A stretch of DNA of 64,000 bases from Chrysomallon squamiferum (Eukaryota > Mollusca > Gastropoda > Neomphalida > Peltospiridae). Below the pieces are notes generated by a model. The model worked only from the letters and a program-made list of their open reading frames with translations. It was not told where the DNA came from and did no database searches. Each line of letters begins with the position of its first letter. Within the stretch, counting starts at the first letter, position 1. Of the stretch, positions 51,101 to 58,394 are shown piece after piece. Where the stretch lies: the NCBI GenBank assembly GCA_012295275.1, contig CM022670.1:9774083-9838082 (forward strand), given 5' to 3'. The position numbers were made by a program, and so were the translations under genes.

Positions 51101-53826
51101 TATGTAATTATTGCAGTTGTTTAATAAAATAAAAACTTATTCACAAAATGTAGGCATCAGTGAAATCAGGGTTTTGAGACATGATAATAACTCGATTTAA
51201 AAGAATTTAAAATTTTAAACCCACTGATTTCTTTGGAAAAACCAAAACCATTAAAAATGTATATACAGACATGTGATTTTTTTTTAAATATATATGAAAA
51301 ATAACAGACATTATAATTACAAACATATAATATAAATAACATTATAATAAACTATTTATTTAGTCTTCTCTTTTTTTTTTTACAAAGTTAATCCCAATAT
51401 TAAAATTCCATAACTTAAAGACTCCAAATAAATTCCAAGGATGTTGCTGTCAAAGGAGTTATGTCCCTTGGACTATAAACCCCAAACAAGTGTTACTAAA
51501 CACACTTGTTTTGTTTTTGTTTTCTGATCTTTCTAAAGTTTTATTTAAAACTTCAAACTATTATTTCAGACACTGACCTTCTAAATTATTGTAAAAGTAA
51601 CATCTTCTGGCCTGTACTTTTGCCCTACATAAATGTACCTGAAAAATCAAAAATTAATTATCTTTCAAAATTTGTTTAATCAAAAAAACCCAACAAATTA
51701 ATTATAATTAAAAATAAATAAATAATAAATAAATTAAATTAAATTAAATTAAATTAAATTAAATTAAATTAAATTAAATTAAATTAAATTAAATTAAATT
51801 AAATTAAATTAAATTAAATTAATTAGTTAATTAGAAAAAAAATTGCAAAGATGGGTTAAAGAAATATTAAATAAAGTAATTTTTTAAAAATAACTCTTTT
51901 TTCCTTAAATAAAACATAATTTTTTTTTAAAAATATCAAAGATTTGTCAGAGCAAAGTTTTCATTCAAAATGGCAATAAAAACCTTCGCTGTGTTGTTAG
52001 GCTCTTTTCTAACTTGTTCATGAATGCAGAACTGTTCTCTGGATCCCAGCACACATGCTTTCACACTGAAAGAGAAAATATTGAAATAAAAACATATTTC
52101 AAAAGACAGTGTCTTACTTAAAAAGAAATTTTATCGAATTAAAAAAAAAAAATTTAAGTATTTGACACAGATAATTAAACACACCATTCTAACAATTATG
52201 TTCAATTTTTGTTTTTCTAAGTATATAAAAACAAATTCATCATACAAACAATACTAAAGTAATTTTTTAATTTTTTATTTTTAAAAAACAAAATTTAACA
52301 GTTAGAATATTTAAGCAGATATTGAAAAAAATGAGCAAACTGTTAGTAATCAATAGTTATTTTCTTTAAAAAAAAATATTTCATAAATTACAGCGTAACA
52401 GCAAAAATGTACCATTAGTAAAATGGCTGCTCTGACAAATTAGCAGATGGTGATCTTTTATAGTCAGAAATGTAACACTGCCTTTGTCAGAGAGGACTGA
52501 CTGGAACTGGAAATAGACCTGTGTGTGTATTTACCAGACAAGCTCAAAATTCAGACTCACCTGTTGTACATTGTTCTCTTCAATTCCTGAACAGCCTGGT
52601 TCAGCTGAGAGTGCGTCCTCGAAGCATAAATAATTTTGGGTACAACTGAAACAGCAAAAGAAATCTCCAGTATTAATAATGTTGTATTTACACATACAAG
52701 TTAAAGTAAATTAACTTAAAGAGAATGTGTGATAATTGGTAGAACAGCCTATGTAGACAATATATAGTTTCAAGCCATAGTTTTATTAGTTATTTGAACA
52801 CCATCCTTTGATAATAATGAAGTGCAGATCACTCTTCATTTAACAGATTAAAAGGAGGGAAAGGTTGTCCAGAAAAAAGTAAAATCCACATTTTCCAAAG
52901 TGTGTTAGAACAACTGTTAATATTAACGATGCAGAATAATATATTTCTTACATATACTTAACAGACCAAGCTTGTTTTGCTTCTCCGAAATCTGACAAAT
53001 AACAGTTCATTACATGCAGGGTCGGTGTATAACAAATAAAATGACTAAATTTTAAATCTTAAATAAAGTAAAAGTTTTTAAAATGATTATTAAATTATCT
53101 GGCTAATACAATTTATTGAAAAATCATATCTCATTTTAAATTTAATGAATTTTTAAAAGTTTAAAAAAATCATTACCAAATTCGTTTGTTCCCCATGTAC
53201 TTCCTGAAGATTCCTGCAATTTTGTCGCAACTCTCTGCAGCACGTCATCATTAAGATTTGGTTTGTCCTGAAGCAGTCCCCCAACCCCCAGCTGTTTCTG
53301 AAACTCCACAGATGCTTTTTTACTAATAAGCCAAGCAAGACATGAACAGAGCAGACACAGTGTTTTTCCCGTTCCAGTAGGACTTTCCAATAATCCATTT
53401 ACATCCTATATATAACAGAAAGTGAAACATTTATTATGAATGCTGTATTAGTGAAAATTCTAAATAAATAAATAAAAATGTATAATGGTCTTTCTAACTG
53501 AGTCTTTGTTAATTAACTATGATGCTGTACTTTACCTCTTTAAAAATCATTTATAATAATAATAACCTTATTTATATAGACATTCTGACATATATATATT
53601 TTAACACAAATTTTTTTTTTTAAATAAAAACAATAACCTTGTTACAGTGTTACAAATTAAATAAACATGTATCATATTTTAATTTCATTTTCCTATACCA
53701 ATAAATAAATAAAATAAAAATTACTGTTTGTAGGCATTCTATAACTTTTTCCATATAAGTAACTTGGCAGTCATAGGGTTGAAACGGAAAATCCACATTC
53801 ACACCTCTTACATTTAAAGCTGGCAT
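32594..53826 (-). CDS. RTEL1: Regulator of telomere elongation helicase 1, complete
   Basis: RTEL1 is a nuclear Fe-S DEAH helicase of the XPD/FANCJ family that unwinds D-loops, T-loops and G-quadruplexes. I assembled 34 coding exons, all with AG/GT boundaries. Their lengths sum to 3,627 nt with every phase agreeing, giving 1,208 residues plus stop (human isoforms are about 1,219 and 1,300). The start is ATG at 53826 ([20 protein letters not shown]). Walker A GTGKT is at 45-49, Fe-S cysteines at 152, 170, 179 and 217, DEAH at 260-263, LTSGTLSP in motif III, FFPSYP in motif IV, SEGLDF in motif V and QAIGRVIRH at 703-711 in motif VI. PKKKRIV (about 881-887) is a likely NLS. A harmonin-like domain is at about 919-1005 and a RING-like C4C4 domain at 1151-1188. 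A second harmonin domain and a clear PIP box were not seen. Confidence 0.97.
32988..33085 (-). CDS. RTEL1: RTEL1 exon 33: RING-like domain, first part
   Basis: Residues 1148-1180. Cysteines at 1151, 1154, 1166, 1170, 1171 and 1174 and His1168 lie in the pattern [13 protein letters not shown]. This corresponds to the C-terminal metal-binding domain of the long human RTEL1 isoform. Confidence 0.93.
33484..33894 (-). CDS. RTEL1: RTEL1 exon 32: disordered linker
   Basis: Residues 1011-1147. A 411-nt exon, the longest in the gene. It is rich in S, T, D, N and K (for example [12 protein letters not shown]) and has no domain. It opens [10 protein letters not shown] and ends near TSTRFSKS. Phase 1 on both sides. 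In vertebrates the second harmonin domain and PIP box lie in this part; I see neither. Confidence 0.92.
34726..34857 (-). CDS. RTEL1: RTEL1 exon 31: harmonin-like domain, second part
   Basis: Residues 967-1010. Encodes [20 protein letters not shown] and [14 protein letters not shown]. It matches human FYQFVRPHHKQQFEEVC...GCGYRPEHSIPRR. Phase 1 on both sides. Confidence 0.96.
35002..36797. mobile_element. Decayed DNA-transposon-like insertion
   Basis: The left end reads CATGGTTCATA and the right end, reverse-complemented, CAGGGTTCATA: 10 of 11 bases match as inverted termini. Both ends are followed inward by repeated TTTCCATAACTTTTC / AAACTTTCC motifs. The inside contains a broken reading frame (35454-35665). 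CAGGG-type ends suit hAT-like elements, but I see no clear 8-bp target duplication (ATGTTTAA left, GAATATTT right), so the class is uncertain. Confidence 0.5.
35454..35665 (-). pseudogene. Broken transposon reading-frame fragment
   Basis: On the minus strand a coding-like stretch reads [19 protein letters not shown], then [11 protein letters not shown], an in-frame stop, then [20 protein letters not shown] and a final double stop. The charged coiled-coil style and the TKSN-FR pattern recall the C-terminal part of hypothetical proteins that are repeated in aquatic invertebrate genomes. That is from memory and unchecked. No catalytic motif is present. Confidence 0.5.
36991..37135 (-). CDS. RTEL1: RTEL1 exon 30: harmonin-like domain, first part
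   Basis: Residues 919-966. Encodes [19 protein letters not shown] and [18 protein letters not shown]. It matches the human harmonin homology domain (FATFTQALQDYK...LFAEDPKKHNLL). Ends in phase 1. Confidence 0.94.
37136..38515 (-). other. RTEL1 intron 29, low-complexity A/T
   Basis: Almost entirely A- and T-homopolymer-like sequence. The left half is T-rich on one strand and A-rich on the other by turns. Apparent reading frames here are low-complexity artefacts. Confidence 0.85.
38516..38602 (-). CDS. RTEL1: RTEL1 exon 29: acidic/serine linker
   Basis: Residues 890-918, a serine/threonine-rich linker ending NKAEDYVSE. Phase 0 on both sides, so this exon could be skipped without a frameshift. 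Confidence 0.88.
38788..38847 (-). CDS. RTEL1: RTEL1 exon 28: NLS
   Basis: Residues 870-889, [27 protein letters not shown] is a classical monopartite nuclear import signal by composition. Phase 0 on both sides. Confidence 0.9.
39139..39173 (+). repeat. Poly(A), 35 bp
   Basis: A homopolymer in the RTEL1 intron between exons 27 and 28. Confidence 0.9.
39340..39378 (-). CDS. RTEL1: RTEL1 exon 27 (39-nt micro-exon)
   Basis: Residues 857-869, [13 protein letters not shown], phase 0 on both sides. Human RTEL1 has STLSLLSEK at this place. Confidence 0.87.
39956..40270 (+). repeat. ~115-bp tandem repeat, three copies, next to RTEL1 exon 26
   Basis: The motif TTAACAAATCAA with downstream TTATCACTATTTATTTAA recurs with offsets of 117 and 111 bp (reference C at 39964, 40081, 40192). 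The first two copies are nearly identical; the third is cut short and more diverged. The array stops about 10 bp from the exon 26 donor. Confidence 0.88.
40281..40384 (-). CDS. RTEL1: RTEL1 exon 26
   Basis: Residues 822-856. Ends in [12 protein letters not shown], resembling human RGLLAALEHSE. Phases 1 in and 0 out, donor GTGAAT. A 117-bp tandem repeat lies immediately downstream in the intron. Confidence 0.92.
40720..40888 (-). CDS. RTEL1: RTEL1 exon 25: post-helicase linker
   Basis: Residues 766-821. A basic, serine-rich linker opening [16 protein letters not shown] and ending [16 protein letters not shown] may be a nuclear localisation signal. VPSMKQ resembles human VPSLKQ. Confidence 0.92.
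41217..41335 (+). repeat. (AAAAT)n microsatellite
   Basis: About 20 AAAAT/AAAATA units in the intron after RTEL1 exon 24. The overlapping frame that reads IFIFIF is an artefact. Confidence 0.92.
41405..41528 (-). CDS. RTEL1: RTEL1 exon 24: end of helicase core
   Basis: Residues 724-765. Encodes [20 protein letters not shown] and [12 protein letters not shown], matching human LPSWVRPHV...[13 protein letters not shown]. Donor GTTAGT. An (AAAAT)n tract (41217-41335) lies 70 bp into the following intron. Confidence 0.97.
42003..42118 (-). CDS. RTEL1: RTEL1 exon 23: motif VI
   Basis: Residues 686-723. Encodes [20 protein letters not shown] followed by [15 protein letters not shown]. It holds the arginine finger motif QAIGRVIRH. 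Donor is GTTTGA, weak, but required by frame. Confidence 0.97.
42615..42755 (-). CDS. RTEL1: RTEL1 exon 22: motif V
   Basis: Residues 639-685. Encodes [38 protein letters not shown] and EMRMKN. Highly conserved. Phase 0 on both sides. Confidence 0.97.
43576..43653 (-). CDS. RTEL1: RTEL1 exon 21
   Basis: Residues 613-638, ending in [12 protein letters not shown], the start of motif V. Phase 0 on both sides. Confidence 0.96.
43988..44065 (-). CDS. RTEL1: RTEL1 exon 20
   Basis: Residues 587-612. Encodes [20 protein letters not shown], matching the FVEPRSKGSF block. Phase 0 on both sides. Confidence 0.95.
44356..44441 (-). CDS. RTEL1: RTEL1 exon 19: motif IV
   Basis: Residues 558-586. Encodes [18 protein letters not shown] and MDKCVEFWK. 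The acceptor is TTTTAAAG at 44442; a nearer TTCTAG inside the exon would break the phase, so I rejected it. Confidence 0.94.
44628..44762 (+). repeat. Dispersed repeat, copy A
   Basis: About 130 bp in the RTEL1 intron between exons 18 and 19. It begins ATAATTATACTG and contains ACAAATTGAT, CTTGTTCCTTA and ATTAATA blocks shared in order with copy B at 46717-46846. Confidence 0.6.
44942..44982 (-). CDS. RTEL1: RTEL1 exon 18 (41 nt)
   Basis: Residues 544-557, [14 protein letters not shown]. Phases 2 in and 1 out, donor GTGAGA. Confidence 0.9.
45562..45675 (-). CDS. RTEL1: RTEL1 exon 17
   Basis: Residues 506-543. Encodes [19 protein letters not shown] and [15 protein letters not shown], matching the human PFPVCLENPHII block. 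Phase 2 on both sides. Confidence 0.96.
46194..46326 (-). CDS. RTEL1: RTEL1 exon 16: motif III
   Basis: Residues 462-505. Encodes [19 protein letters not shown] and [17 protein letters not shown], helicase motif III. Phases 1 in and 2 out. Confidence 0.97.
46717..46846 (+). repeat. Dispersed repeat, copy B
   Basis: The same orientation and block order as copy A (44628-44762), by eye roughly three-quarters identical. It lies in the intron between RTEL1 exons 15 and 16. Probably an old short interspersed element; no tail or terminal repeats can be defined. Confidence 0.6.
46887..46968 (-). CDS. RTEL1: RTEL1 exon 15
   Basis: Residues 435-461. Encodes [18 protein letters not shown], matching the YKVHIH...DAWST block. 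Ends in phase 1. Confidence 0.93.
47269..47343 (-). CDS. RTEL1: RTEL1 exon 14
   Basis: Residues 410-434. Starts [16 protein letters not shown], matching human IVFSVDP. Phase 0 on both sides. Confidence 0.94.
47881..47942 (-). CDS. RTEL1: RTEL1 exon 13
   Basis: Residues 389-409, [20 protein letters not shown] after a split Gly. Phases 1 in and 0 out, donor GTATGC. Confidence 0.9.
48303..48403 (-). CDS. RTEL1: RTEL1 exon 12
   Basis: Residues 355-388. Encodes [18 protein letters not shown] and a leucine-rich helix, the Arch domain. Phases 2 in and 1 out. Confidence 0.94.
48632..48710 (-). CDS. RTEL1: RTEL1 exon 11
   Basis: Residues 329-354. Encodes [16 protein letters not shown] and NGRGLTKSG, matching the DAVELP...GVTKPG stretch of human RTEL1. 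Phases 1 in and 2 out. Confidence 0.93.
48992..49030 (-). CDS. RTEL1: RTEL1 exon 10 (39-nt micro-exon)
   Basis: Residues 316-328, [13 protein letters not shown]. Phase 1 on both sides, acceptor TATTGCAG and donor GTAAAG. Small, but it keeps the frame, and its position matches the human stretch that begins LNMELEDIAKLK. Confidence 0.88.
49353..49503 (-). CDS. RTEL1: RTEL1 exon 9: Arch region
   Basis: Residues 266-315. Opens [18 protein letters not shown] directly after DEAHNL, as in other RTEL1 proteins, and continues with a charged helical stretch. Ends in phase 1. Confidence 0.95.
49816..49881 (-). CDS. RTEL1: RTEL1 exon 8: DEAH box
   Basis: Residues 244-265. Encodes [12 protein letters not shown], the Walker B/DEAH motif at 260-263. 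Phase 0 on both sides. Confidence 0.97.
50271..50355 (-). CDS. RTEL1: RTEL1 exon 7: fourth Fe-S cysteine
   Basis: Residues 215-243. Encodes [19 protein letters not shown] and then [10 protein letters not shown]. Cys217 completes the Fe-S cluster (spacings 18, 9 and 38). Confidence 0.97.
50795..50879 (-). CDS. RTEL1: RTEL1 exon 6
   Basis: Residues 187-214. Encodes a short variable piece and then [14 protein letters not shown], matching the DIEDLVK motif before the fourth Fe-S cysteine. Acceptor AAATGTAG is poor in pyrimidines; phases 1 in and 2 out fit both neighbours. Confidence 0.92.
51578..51638 (-). CDS. RTEL1: RTEL1 exon 5: second and third Fe-S cysteines
   Basis: Residues 167-186. Encodes [20 protein letters not shown], with Cys170 and Cys179. 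Donor GTCAGT, ends in phase 1. Confidence 0.95.
51730..51822 (+). repeat. (AAATT)n microsatellite
   Basis: About 18 pure AAATT units, ending 92 bp upstream (in gene sense) of the RTEL1 exon 5 acceptor. Confidence 0.95.
51984..52065 (-). CDS. RTEL1: RTEL1 exon 4: first Fe-S cysteine
   Basis: Residues 139-166. Encodes [16 protein letters not shown], giving the first Fe-S ligand, Cys152. The donor is unusual (AAG then GTTTTT) but is the only one that keeps frame and homology. Confidence 0.94.
52561..52645 (-). CDS. RTEL1: RTEL1 exon 3: motif Ia
   Basis: Residues 111-138. Encodes [18 protein letters not shown], the conserved SRTHSQ motif. Phase 1 in, phase 2 out, donor GTGAGT. Confidence 0.97.
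53177..53405 (-). CDS. RTEL1: RTEL1 exon 2: Walker A
   Basis: Residues 35-111. It opens [20 protein letters not shown], with the ATP-binding lysine at 48 as in human RTEL1. The rest is the variable linker before motif Ia. Ends in phase 1, donor GTAATG. Confidence 0.97.
53725..53826 (-). CDS. RTEL1: RTEL1 coding exon 1: start and Q-motif region
   Basis: Residues 1-34, phase 0 at the end. ATG at 53826 begins [20 protein letters not shown], the conserved N-terminus with the PFQPY Q-motif. A TTTTGCAG acceptor at 53851 suggests that an intron splits the 5' UTR. Donor GTAATT. Confidence 0.95.
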
Positions 53827-54876
53827 ATTGGTAACAATCACTCACAGGTTCTGCAAAATTATAAAATAAACATAAAATGTTAAATAATAAATTAAAATAA
53901 TTTACATACAAATAATGGAACAAAATAATATATATGATTCATAATAAGAATTATATTTCTTAAAATTGGATATCTATACTGGACTAAAAACGAAATAAAA
54001 CTATTTCAACAGAAGTTGAAATGACCGAAGGAAAAATGATTCATATATCGACTGTTAGTGTTAATGAACCTGCATGAAATCATTAAGAGCCAATAATCAT
54101 CTGTTAGTGTTATAAGCTTACTCGTTTAAAATTCTTACATGATTAAGGGATTGTGACGATTACAAGTGTTTGTTTAAAACATACTAATTTAATTCGAATG
54201 ACAGTATAAGTGTATAATCATAATGTACTCACAAAATAATGAGCGTAAAAGGTACTAATAGTAATAGTACGTTGTAACACTGTCACAGTGTGAGGAACGT
54301 TATGTCCACATTAAAAAATAATAATAATAATAAATTTAAAAAAAAAAAAAAAAAAATCTTTAATTCCAAGAAAAAGGTTATCTCTATTAAAAATAAAGAT
54401 AGGCAATAAATACTTGTTTTTTCTATCCAAGATCTAAATGTTATAAAACGAAATGATTTCATTCTACCTAGACTGTGGCCAAGCTTTAAAATTCAATCGT
54501 AACAATGTAAACAAACACACGTGTAATCCAAATTCCCGCGTTTTTTTGTTTTGTTTTAATCTCGCGCCAACCTGTAATTCCGGAAGGTAAATATGTCAAA
54601 CGTTTAAACAGTCCAATTTTTTGTTATATTCACCGACATTATTGTTTTTGTTATAAGTTAAGGTATACTGCATACTATAATGTTGTTTATATAAAACCGA
54701 AATATAAATAAAAATAATTATAATATACCGCGAAAAAGTTATCCAATAATACGAAACGTTACTAAATCATCAGTCCAATCATAATTCTCGGTTTATATTT
54801 AAGGAGCCAGTCGTTGCTTGATTTTCATGTCATCCACAAGAAGCGCGGAGTTTAATGCTTGGTGAAAGTATTTCAT
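53827..54876. promoter_or_regulatory. Shared RTEL1 / stathmin promoter region
   Basis: This 1-kb gap lies between the RTEL1 start (minus) and the likely first stathmin exon (plus). A CpG-richer core at 54515-54590 has CACGTG (54518-54523, E-box), TTCCCGCG (54533-54540) and TCGCGCCAA (54562-54570), both E2F-like, and CCGGAAG (54580-54586, ETS-like). TTTATATTTAAGG at about 54792 could be a TATA element for stathmin. RTEL1 probably has a 5' UTR intron: acceptor at 53851-53853 and a possible donor GTGAGT at 54231. The sites are seen; their use is inferred. Confidence 0.5.
54820..54876 (+). other. Possible stathmin 5' UTR exon 1
   Basis: A CpG-containing stretch ends with TATTTCAT and a full donor consensus GTAAGT at 54877. 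It lies downstream of the TATA-like element and would splice to the acceptor at 58330. The 5' end is not defined by sequence. Confidence 0.4.
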
Positions 54877-55317
54877 GTAAGTTCATTAATGAAATTTCTG
54901 GAATGATTACATAATTGTTAATTTTGTTTTTTTTTGAATAACAATACTTGTTGTTCATCTCTAATACTTCAGAATTTTTTAAAGTATTTAATAAAATGAC
55001 GAAATGTTAAATAATTTAGACATTATTACGTTCATTGAAAGCATTTATTTAACAATGTTACTCAGATACTTTGTTAACCACTGAACAATCCATCTTTTTG
55101 TTTCTGAGAGAGCAGCAATGACTGCAATAAAACTAAAACGAATAATTTAATGAAAATAATTTAGAAAAAACTAAGGGTCCTCCTAATAAGCGTCGGCAAG
55201 CACCTGCAAAGAGTCGAAAGGCTTTTATATGCAGTAGAAGTCGTAATTTAGATCAATTTGTGTTATTCGATCATTCTAATTAGTAATTAGAACAAGAGTG
55301 AAGAAAAAGAGTATTAA

Positions 55318-55351
<34 letters not shown>

Positions 55352-55850
55352 ATAAACAGTTTATCCTAAGAGTGCCTAGTAGAAGCAATTAGGTACAAGG
55401 TGTATAGCCAGAGGAAAGATTAGTAGTGAGGTAAACGATGTGGAGAGTGACTAGATCAGAACGATTGAACTGATGTTTTATGATAAAGGGGTGAATTGGA
55501 ATCACAGACACTTTAGATTTGTCGTCTGGTTTCCATTTTATATATATATTTTTTTTCCCCAATAATAGGAATGTGGCAAATCATATTTGTATGAATGACG
55601 ATTTTTTTCTACAGGCTTGCATGCTTGTTGATGCATTTTAGTAGGATTGAAAACTGAAAAGGTCAGCTTCCAACTGCAAATGAATTGTTCAGTGAATTTA
55701 TATAATATAACTGACATTATTAACTAGATGTTTTGGTAATGACAACACCTTGACAGTACTAGATTTTTTACGGCTAATACAATAAATTGTAAAAATACCT
55801 TTTAACTATTAAAGCTGTTTCTTTATCTAATAGTAATAATTTATGCATAA

Positions 55851-55881
<31 letters not shown>

Positions 55882-58330
55882 TTTCAAATTAAAATTATAA
55901 TCTTAATTGCTTGATCAAAAGAAATCTGATGCTTGTAGATCCTGCAGAACTAAAAATATTTGAAGATTATGATTAATGTGAATACTTGTCAAGATAAAGA
56001 AAGTAATATTGATATACAGATGAGCATTCATTTAACTGGTAAGCAGCATAGTTTGAGGAAATAATAAAACTGAAGAAATTCCTTGGAAATAATGAACTGA
56101 GCATTTAAAAAATATATATATATATATATACACACACACAATGTTACAAAAACATCAAAATGTGTAAATCTGAACTTCAAAAAAACAAAATTCTTTCTTT
56201 TCTTTCCAAATATACACTTGTAATCCAGTCTATAGCTCTTTTTCAGTTCACTTCTGTCTCCATTGTTGTGTATGAGCAACTTATTTGGCCATCTTACATA
56301 AAACAAGTTACAGAAAATATCCTGCAATGTATAAAGTAATAAAGCTACAAATTTTGTGGATGTTTTTATACATTAGATTAACATATTAAATTTATTATTA
56401 TTAATTTTCTCATTTTTTATTTTATTTATTTATTATTATTAGTATGTTTTTCATTTTAAATTGATTAATAATGCATTTGTAACTCATGCTAATGTCAATT
56501 TTCACAAGTGCGTCTTTTGTAATTATTACACTGATAACTTATTTTTAAATTGTTGTGATTCCTACATGTTGGCAACATCTTCTTTAGTTTAACATTAGAT
56601 ATTTTAGCAATTTACTGTTGATAGCAGTTGAAAATAGCATATCGGCTGACATAAACAGTATATGTCACTGGACATGAATTCGTGTATATTGATATTTATG
56701 TAAATGAATATAAATTATTCACGTTTCAGATGTACTGTTATTAATCTAGAATTGTCCAAATCTGTTCTAGGCTATTTGCTACAAAGTAAAGAAAACCTGG
56801 TACTGAAATAAAATTGTTATCTGGAAGTGTATTCTTTTTAATAAAAATATAAAAACATATTTTAATGTATTATCAGTTTAATATTTCAAATTTAAATTTG
56901 ATGTATGAAAAGAAGTTTGTTTTCACAAGTATTTTGCCCCATAACCAAGATGTACGGACATTATTGATGTTTTTTTTATTATTATTTTTTTTTTAAATAA
57001 AGGTAATAAATCTTTTACAGTCATTAAATATTTACTGGAATATTAATTGCAAATGAAAACATAATATTAATGTGTAAAAGTCCATTGACAAGGTCCATTT
57101 TAACTATCAGACCAGTGTTAATTGATAATCAGAACAGGTTACACTGAAATAGTGAATGGTTGCAGATTACTCTCCCTTTGCACCGAGACTGCGTGATGTA
57201 GATTTTATTTTTTATTTTTTTTTGTCAGGGGATTTTTATCATTAATTTTTTTTTTTTTTTATTTTTATTTATTTATTTTTATTTGTGAAATGTACAAGAA
57301 TAAATTTAGATAATGCCTACTAATATTTTACAATGTAAATTCTTGTGTTAAGTTTGTCAAAAAAAAAAAAAATTTGAATGCATCCCAATAATATAGAAGA
57401 AAATTTATAAATTACTTTTTACAATATAGACTTTCTTGCATGAAATGAGATTACAGCTTCTTTGGTACTTATTATGTCGTTGAGAAAAACATTCAGAAAT
57501 AACAAAAGATGAACACTGAAAACTCTTCCATTGTTCAGCTGTAATCAATAAAACTATTTTGCAGATATGATAAATGTCTGATTTAACCAACATTTTGTCG
57601 AGTTGAATATGGCTTGGCACTACTAGGGTTGTGTTTGTTATTAATATCATGTACATATTTTGTCCCAGTTCAGTTGATGTGGGAAGGGCCTGATCAAATG
57701 TGTATGTTTCAGACTCGTATTGTGAGTCATCTTGCAGAACAACTCGGCTGCCAGTCTGCACTAGATCACCATTATTGATTTCTATTTACAATGCTTCCTT
57801 TTGCAGCTTACCCTCTGATTTTCATCATGGCCCCCAAAAACAAATCAATAAACACGTAAGCTGGACATAAATGCTCAACTGTTTCAGCACATTTAAAAAA
57901 AAAAATTTCATACATATTTTTTCTTGTGTTTTTTTTGCAAAATTGTATATTTCTTTATTGCAGCTATAAAATAAATAAATAAATAGCCTTATTTGCATCT
58001 GCATCATATAAATTAAAGAATTATTATAATGTGTAGACTGATTGAGTCATCTTGTACATTACAGCAACTCTTTCTCTTCGGGCTTCTGTAGACAGAGGTG
58101 GACTTATTCTTACGAGAATTTAGTAAAATGTTCCTTGTGGTAGTTCAATAAGTTGTTTCAGTACAAAGGTAAATATGTTTTGTTCACCAGGTTTATTTTC
58201 TGCCGTGTGCCTTTTTGTTTTGTTCGATTGTGTAACCAGTTGCATGCTGTACGATGGAGGAATTTCACAATGGCTTCTACCAGACATGCAGACATGTTAA
58301 TGAAATGTAACTTATTTTAATCTTTTTCAG
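54877..58330 (+). other. Stathmin intron 1 (inferred)
   Basis: About 3.4 kb of AT-rich DNA with poly(T) (55321-55350), a short AT/CA microsatellite (about 56111-56140) and a GC-richer patch at about 57560-57780. A 118-codon frame without an ATG start crosses that patch on the minus strand; I recognise no family in it and do not call it a gene. Confidence 0.55.
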
Positions 58331-58394
58331 ATCTGTGCCTTTTCATCTCCTCAGCAAGCTTGTGTTGAAACTACAATCAACAAAATGTCTTCAG
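58331..58394 (+). CDS. STMN: Stathmin exon with start codon
   Basis: Acceptor CTTTTTCAG at 58322-58330. The exon is 5' UTR up to ATG at 58385, then MSS plus one base, and the donor is GTAAAC at 58395. The context AAAATG is good for initiation. The coding part is 58385-58394, phase 1 out. Confidence 0.85.

Larger units (their letters stand above)
42119..51577 (-). other. Introns of the RTEL1 helicase core
   Basis: Between the exons listed separately these introns are AT-rich and unremarkable, apart from the dispersed repeat pair at 44628 and 46717, a segment at about 42396-42425 shared with 3729-3757, and poly(T)/poly(A) runs (for example 45441-45460 and 48057-48080). I see no nested gene or structured RNA. 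Confidence 0.7.

Noticed and set aside
57405-57761. A 118-codon minus-strand frame in stathmin intron 1
   Set aside because: It has no ATG before an upstream stop and no recognised domain. A GC-richer patch may be old mobile DNA, but I cannot support a gene.
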